Virus record (IMG/VR): IMGVR_UViG_3300024520_000359
Coordinates: 1 to 29,947 of that record
Strand: one strand, 5' to 3'
Length of the DNA: 29,947 nt
Source: a virus
Both the position numbers and the translations under genes were made by a program. Under the pieces are notes generated by a model. That model was not told the origin of the DNA and did no database searches. It worked only from the letters and a program-made list of their open reading frames with translations. Positions 28,444 to 29,947 of the stretch are shown in pieces (the stretch's first letter is position 1; every line of letters begins with the position of its first letter).

Positions 28444-29947
28444 ATGACGGCTCAAACTATCCTGGCAAGTAATCGCGCAGTTACGATTGTCTTAGAGGTT
28501 CGCACAGATAACACAAAGGTTTTGCCGGCATCTTATTCTGATTGGGTGGGCGGCCCGTCTATGCTTGCTTATCCTCTAGGCGTGACGGTTGAGGATAATA
28601 GTTTGTTGTATTTATCGACTGGCGCGGTTGCGGGGTTAGCTTATAACGAAGTTGTCTTTAGCGACTTTTTTGTTGAGCGTTCACTAGCTGCACCTTTCAC
28701 AGGTGGCGGTGGTTTGTCCATTAACGGATTGCCTAATGCTCCAAGTTTTGCGGGTTTAGACATATTTGTCGCTGGTGATGATTTAGAGCTTTATGCAAGA
28801 GACTGGGAAAATAAACCGTTTACGCTTTATGTAGGCTATGAGGGTGATGATTGGGCTAATTTCGAAGTCTACATCACAGGCAAGACTATCGGACACTCAT
28901 TGATTAACGATGGGATTCAAGTTGATTTAAGCCTTAATCCTACTGGTACAGACAAGCTATTTCCTGTTAGCCGTTTTGATGATGGAAGGGTTAAGCCTTA
29001 CATCTTTGGCGCGGTTAAGAACATAAAACCGATCAAGGTTAATCCAGACAATGATGATGGTTTGTGGATGTTTCACAATGGAACGGTAGCCACTACAGAC
29101 ACTGAGATTTCTAAAGCACCATTCGCGCTTTTCAGCCCGAAAGATGACTACGGTTATGGGGTTATTGCCTATCAGGGATTAAACGGTTTTACTGACGCAA
29201 CAAATGATTTTCCTGCTGACTACATAGATGGCGATGCCAAAATTAAGACGCTGAGTAATTATATAGAGATAACAGTGCCAGACCAAGTTACTTCAGGGTT
29301 TACCGACTCGGCGGCGATATTTTTTTCTAGCGGATCACTAACTAGCGCACCTTCGGGTAGGTTTATTTGGGAGATAGATGTCGAGCTAGACCCTACTAGC
29401 ACCATTGATAATTGGGAATCGGCTTTTTCAAACAAGCAAAGGTTTTCTAAAACCATAACCACTATGAGGGGGGTCAGTCTAGTATCTGGGGAAATATTCG
29501 GCGGGGGTATTTACTGCGCTAAAGCGGCAGACGGATCGGAAAACAGCGAAACCATAATTGTTAGGGTTTATGAGTTGAGAATAATCCCAACGCCTGCAGC
29601 GTCAGATATTCGGGTATTTAATCCATCTTCAGGGAGGTTTTTAACAACTCCCACTTTCAGAATACCAGACGTTACATTATTGACGCAATCTCTGCCTAAC
29701 TTCATCGCTGTCTATGATGATAATGGGTTGCTAAAAACAGCAAACGACAACACCGACTTTGTGATTAACGCCATTGGAGACACGACAAATAATGATTTAG
29801 TCGCAGCTTGTCAGTATATCTCAACACAGGCTAACGGCACTGATTCGCCTGTCACGTCTAGCATAACATCGCCCACAGTTGGGATCTATTGCGATAAGGC
29901 TAAACCAATTGTGCGGTGGGGGCGTGAGTGGTGCGACTCTACGGACG
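28444..29947 (+). CDS. Distal tail or tail-tip protein (partial, runs off the window)
   Basis: The frame starts with ATG directly after the tape measure stop and stays open for 501 codons to the window end with no stop. The product is beta-rich with few charged helices (for example VFSDFFVERSLAAPFTGGGG and VYITGKTIGHSLINDG, about residues 69-158). A later block around WEIDVELDPTSTIDNW (about 312-327) could be a carbohydrate-binding-like module. Position after the tape measure gene suggests a distal tail or baseplate hub component. The real length and C-terminal domains are unknown. Confidence 0.75.
   Translation, partial: MTAQTILASNRAVTIVLEVRTDNTKVLPASYSDWVGGPSMLAYPLGVTVEDNSLLYLSTGAVAGLAYNEVVFSDFFVERSLAAPFTGGGGLSINGLPNAPSFAGLDIFVAGDDLELYARDWENKPFTLYVGYEGDDWANFEVYITGKTIGHSLINDGIQVDLSLNPTGTDKLFPVSRFDDGRVKPYIFGAVKNIKPIKVNPDNDDGLWMFHNGTVATTDTEISKAPFALFSPKDDYGYGVIAYQGLNGFTDATNDFPADYIDGDAKIKTLSNYIEITVPDQVTSGFTDSAAIFFSSGSLTSAPSGRFIWEIDVELDPTSTIDNWESAFSNKQRFSKTITTMRGVSLVSGEIFGGGIYCAKAADGSENSETIIVRVYELRIIPTPAASDIRVFNPSSGRFLTTPTFRIPDVTLLTQSLPNFIAVYDDNGLLKTANDNTDFVINAIGDTTNNDLVAACQYISTQANGTDSPVTSSITSPTVGIYCDKAKPIVRWGREWCDSTD

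Overview
The window is almost certainly one side of a temperate, tailed phage genome, either a prophage or a free phage contig. It carries a tyrosine integrase, a self-cleaving CI/C2-type repressor between two facing promoter/operator regions, a replication module, a terminase, a P22-like capsid and a long-tail module with a tape measure protein. The tail genes (tube, frameshifted chaperones, 1106-aa tape measure) indicate a siphovirus morphotype. No host gene, rRNA, tRNA, CRISPR array or insertion sequence is visible, so the host cannot be named. The lambda-like plan and the UUCG-loop hairpins are compatible with a gammaproteobacterial host, but that is inference.

Layout. 1-1813 (+): the tail end of an unidentified gene, a small protein, and a 513-aa metallophosphoesterase resembling the phage T5 A1 protein family. 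1895-2651 (-): three small genes including a Cro-like regulator. 2652-3001: non-coding and rich in inverted repeats, a candidate attP and arm-site region. 3002-3952 (+): integrase. 3918-7495 (-): a tightly overlapping leftward early operon with an excisionase-like protein, SSB, a DEDDy 3'-5' exonuclease, a Sak3/DUF1071-type single-strand annealing protein, and several small unknowns. 7532-7583: left promoter and operator. 7600-8479 (-): the lysogeny operon, CI repressor plus a tiny lipoprotein, closed by a terminator. 8494-8573: right operator and promoter. 8583-14440 (+): Cro-like protein, a ribbon-helix-helix protein at the CII position, DUF1376 replication protein, DnaB-type helicase, a tandem ribbon-helix-helix protein, a chain of small genes (three with membrane segments), an HNH nuclease and a candidate late regulator.

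14464-14567 holds a promoter followed about 70 bp later by a strong terminator. This is the pR'-tR' arrangement expected for late control by antitermination. 14674-29947 (+) is the late operon: a ParB-methyltransferase fusion, small and large terminase, portal, scaffold, coat, Mu F-like minor head protein, connector and neck proteins, tail terminator, tail tube, tail chaperones joined by a -1 frameshift at GGGAAAC, tape measure, and an open-ended tail-tip gene.

Many adjacent genes overlap by ATGA or TGATG, so translational coupling appears widespread. Several genes too short for standard ORF calling were found by reading the gaps: 1895-2065, 2523-2651, 6818-6979, 7658-7747, 12309-12440, 12437-12514, 12723-12827, 13052-13231 and 20703-20840. 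The most interesting points are the T5 A1-like nuclease in a temperate phage, the repressor-linked lipoprotein, the likely antitermination switch, the chaperone frameshift, the tandem ribbon-helix-helix protein, and an unusually acidic small protein next to the integrase.
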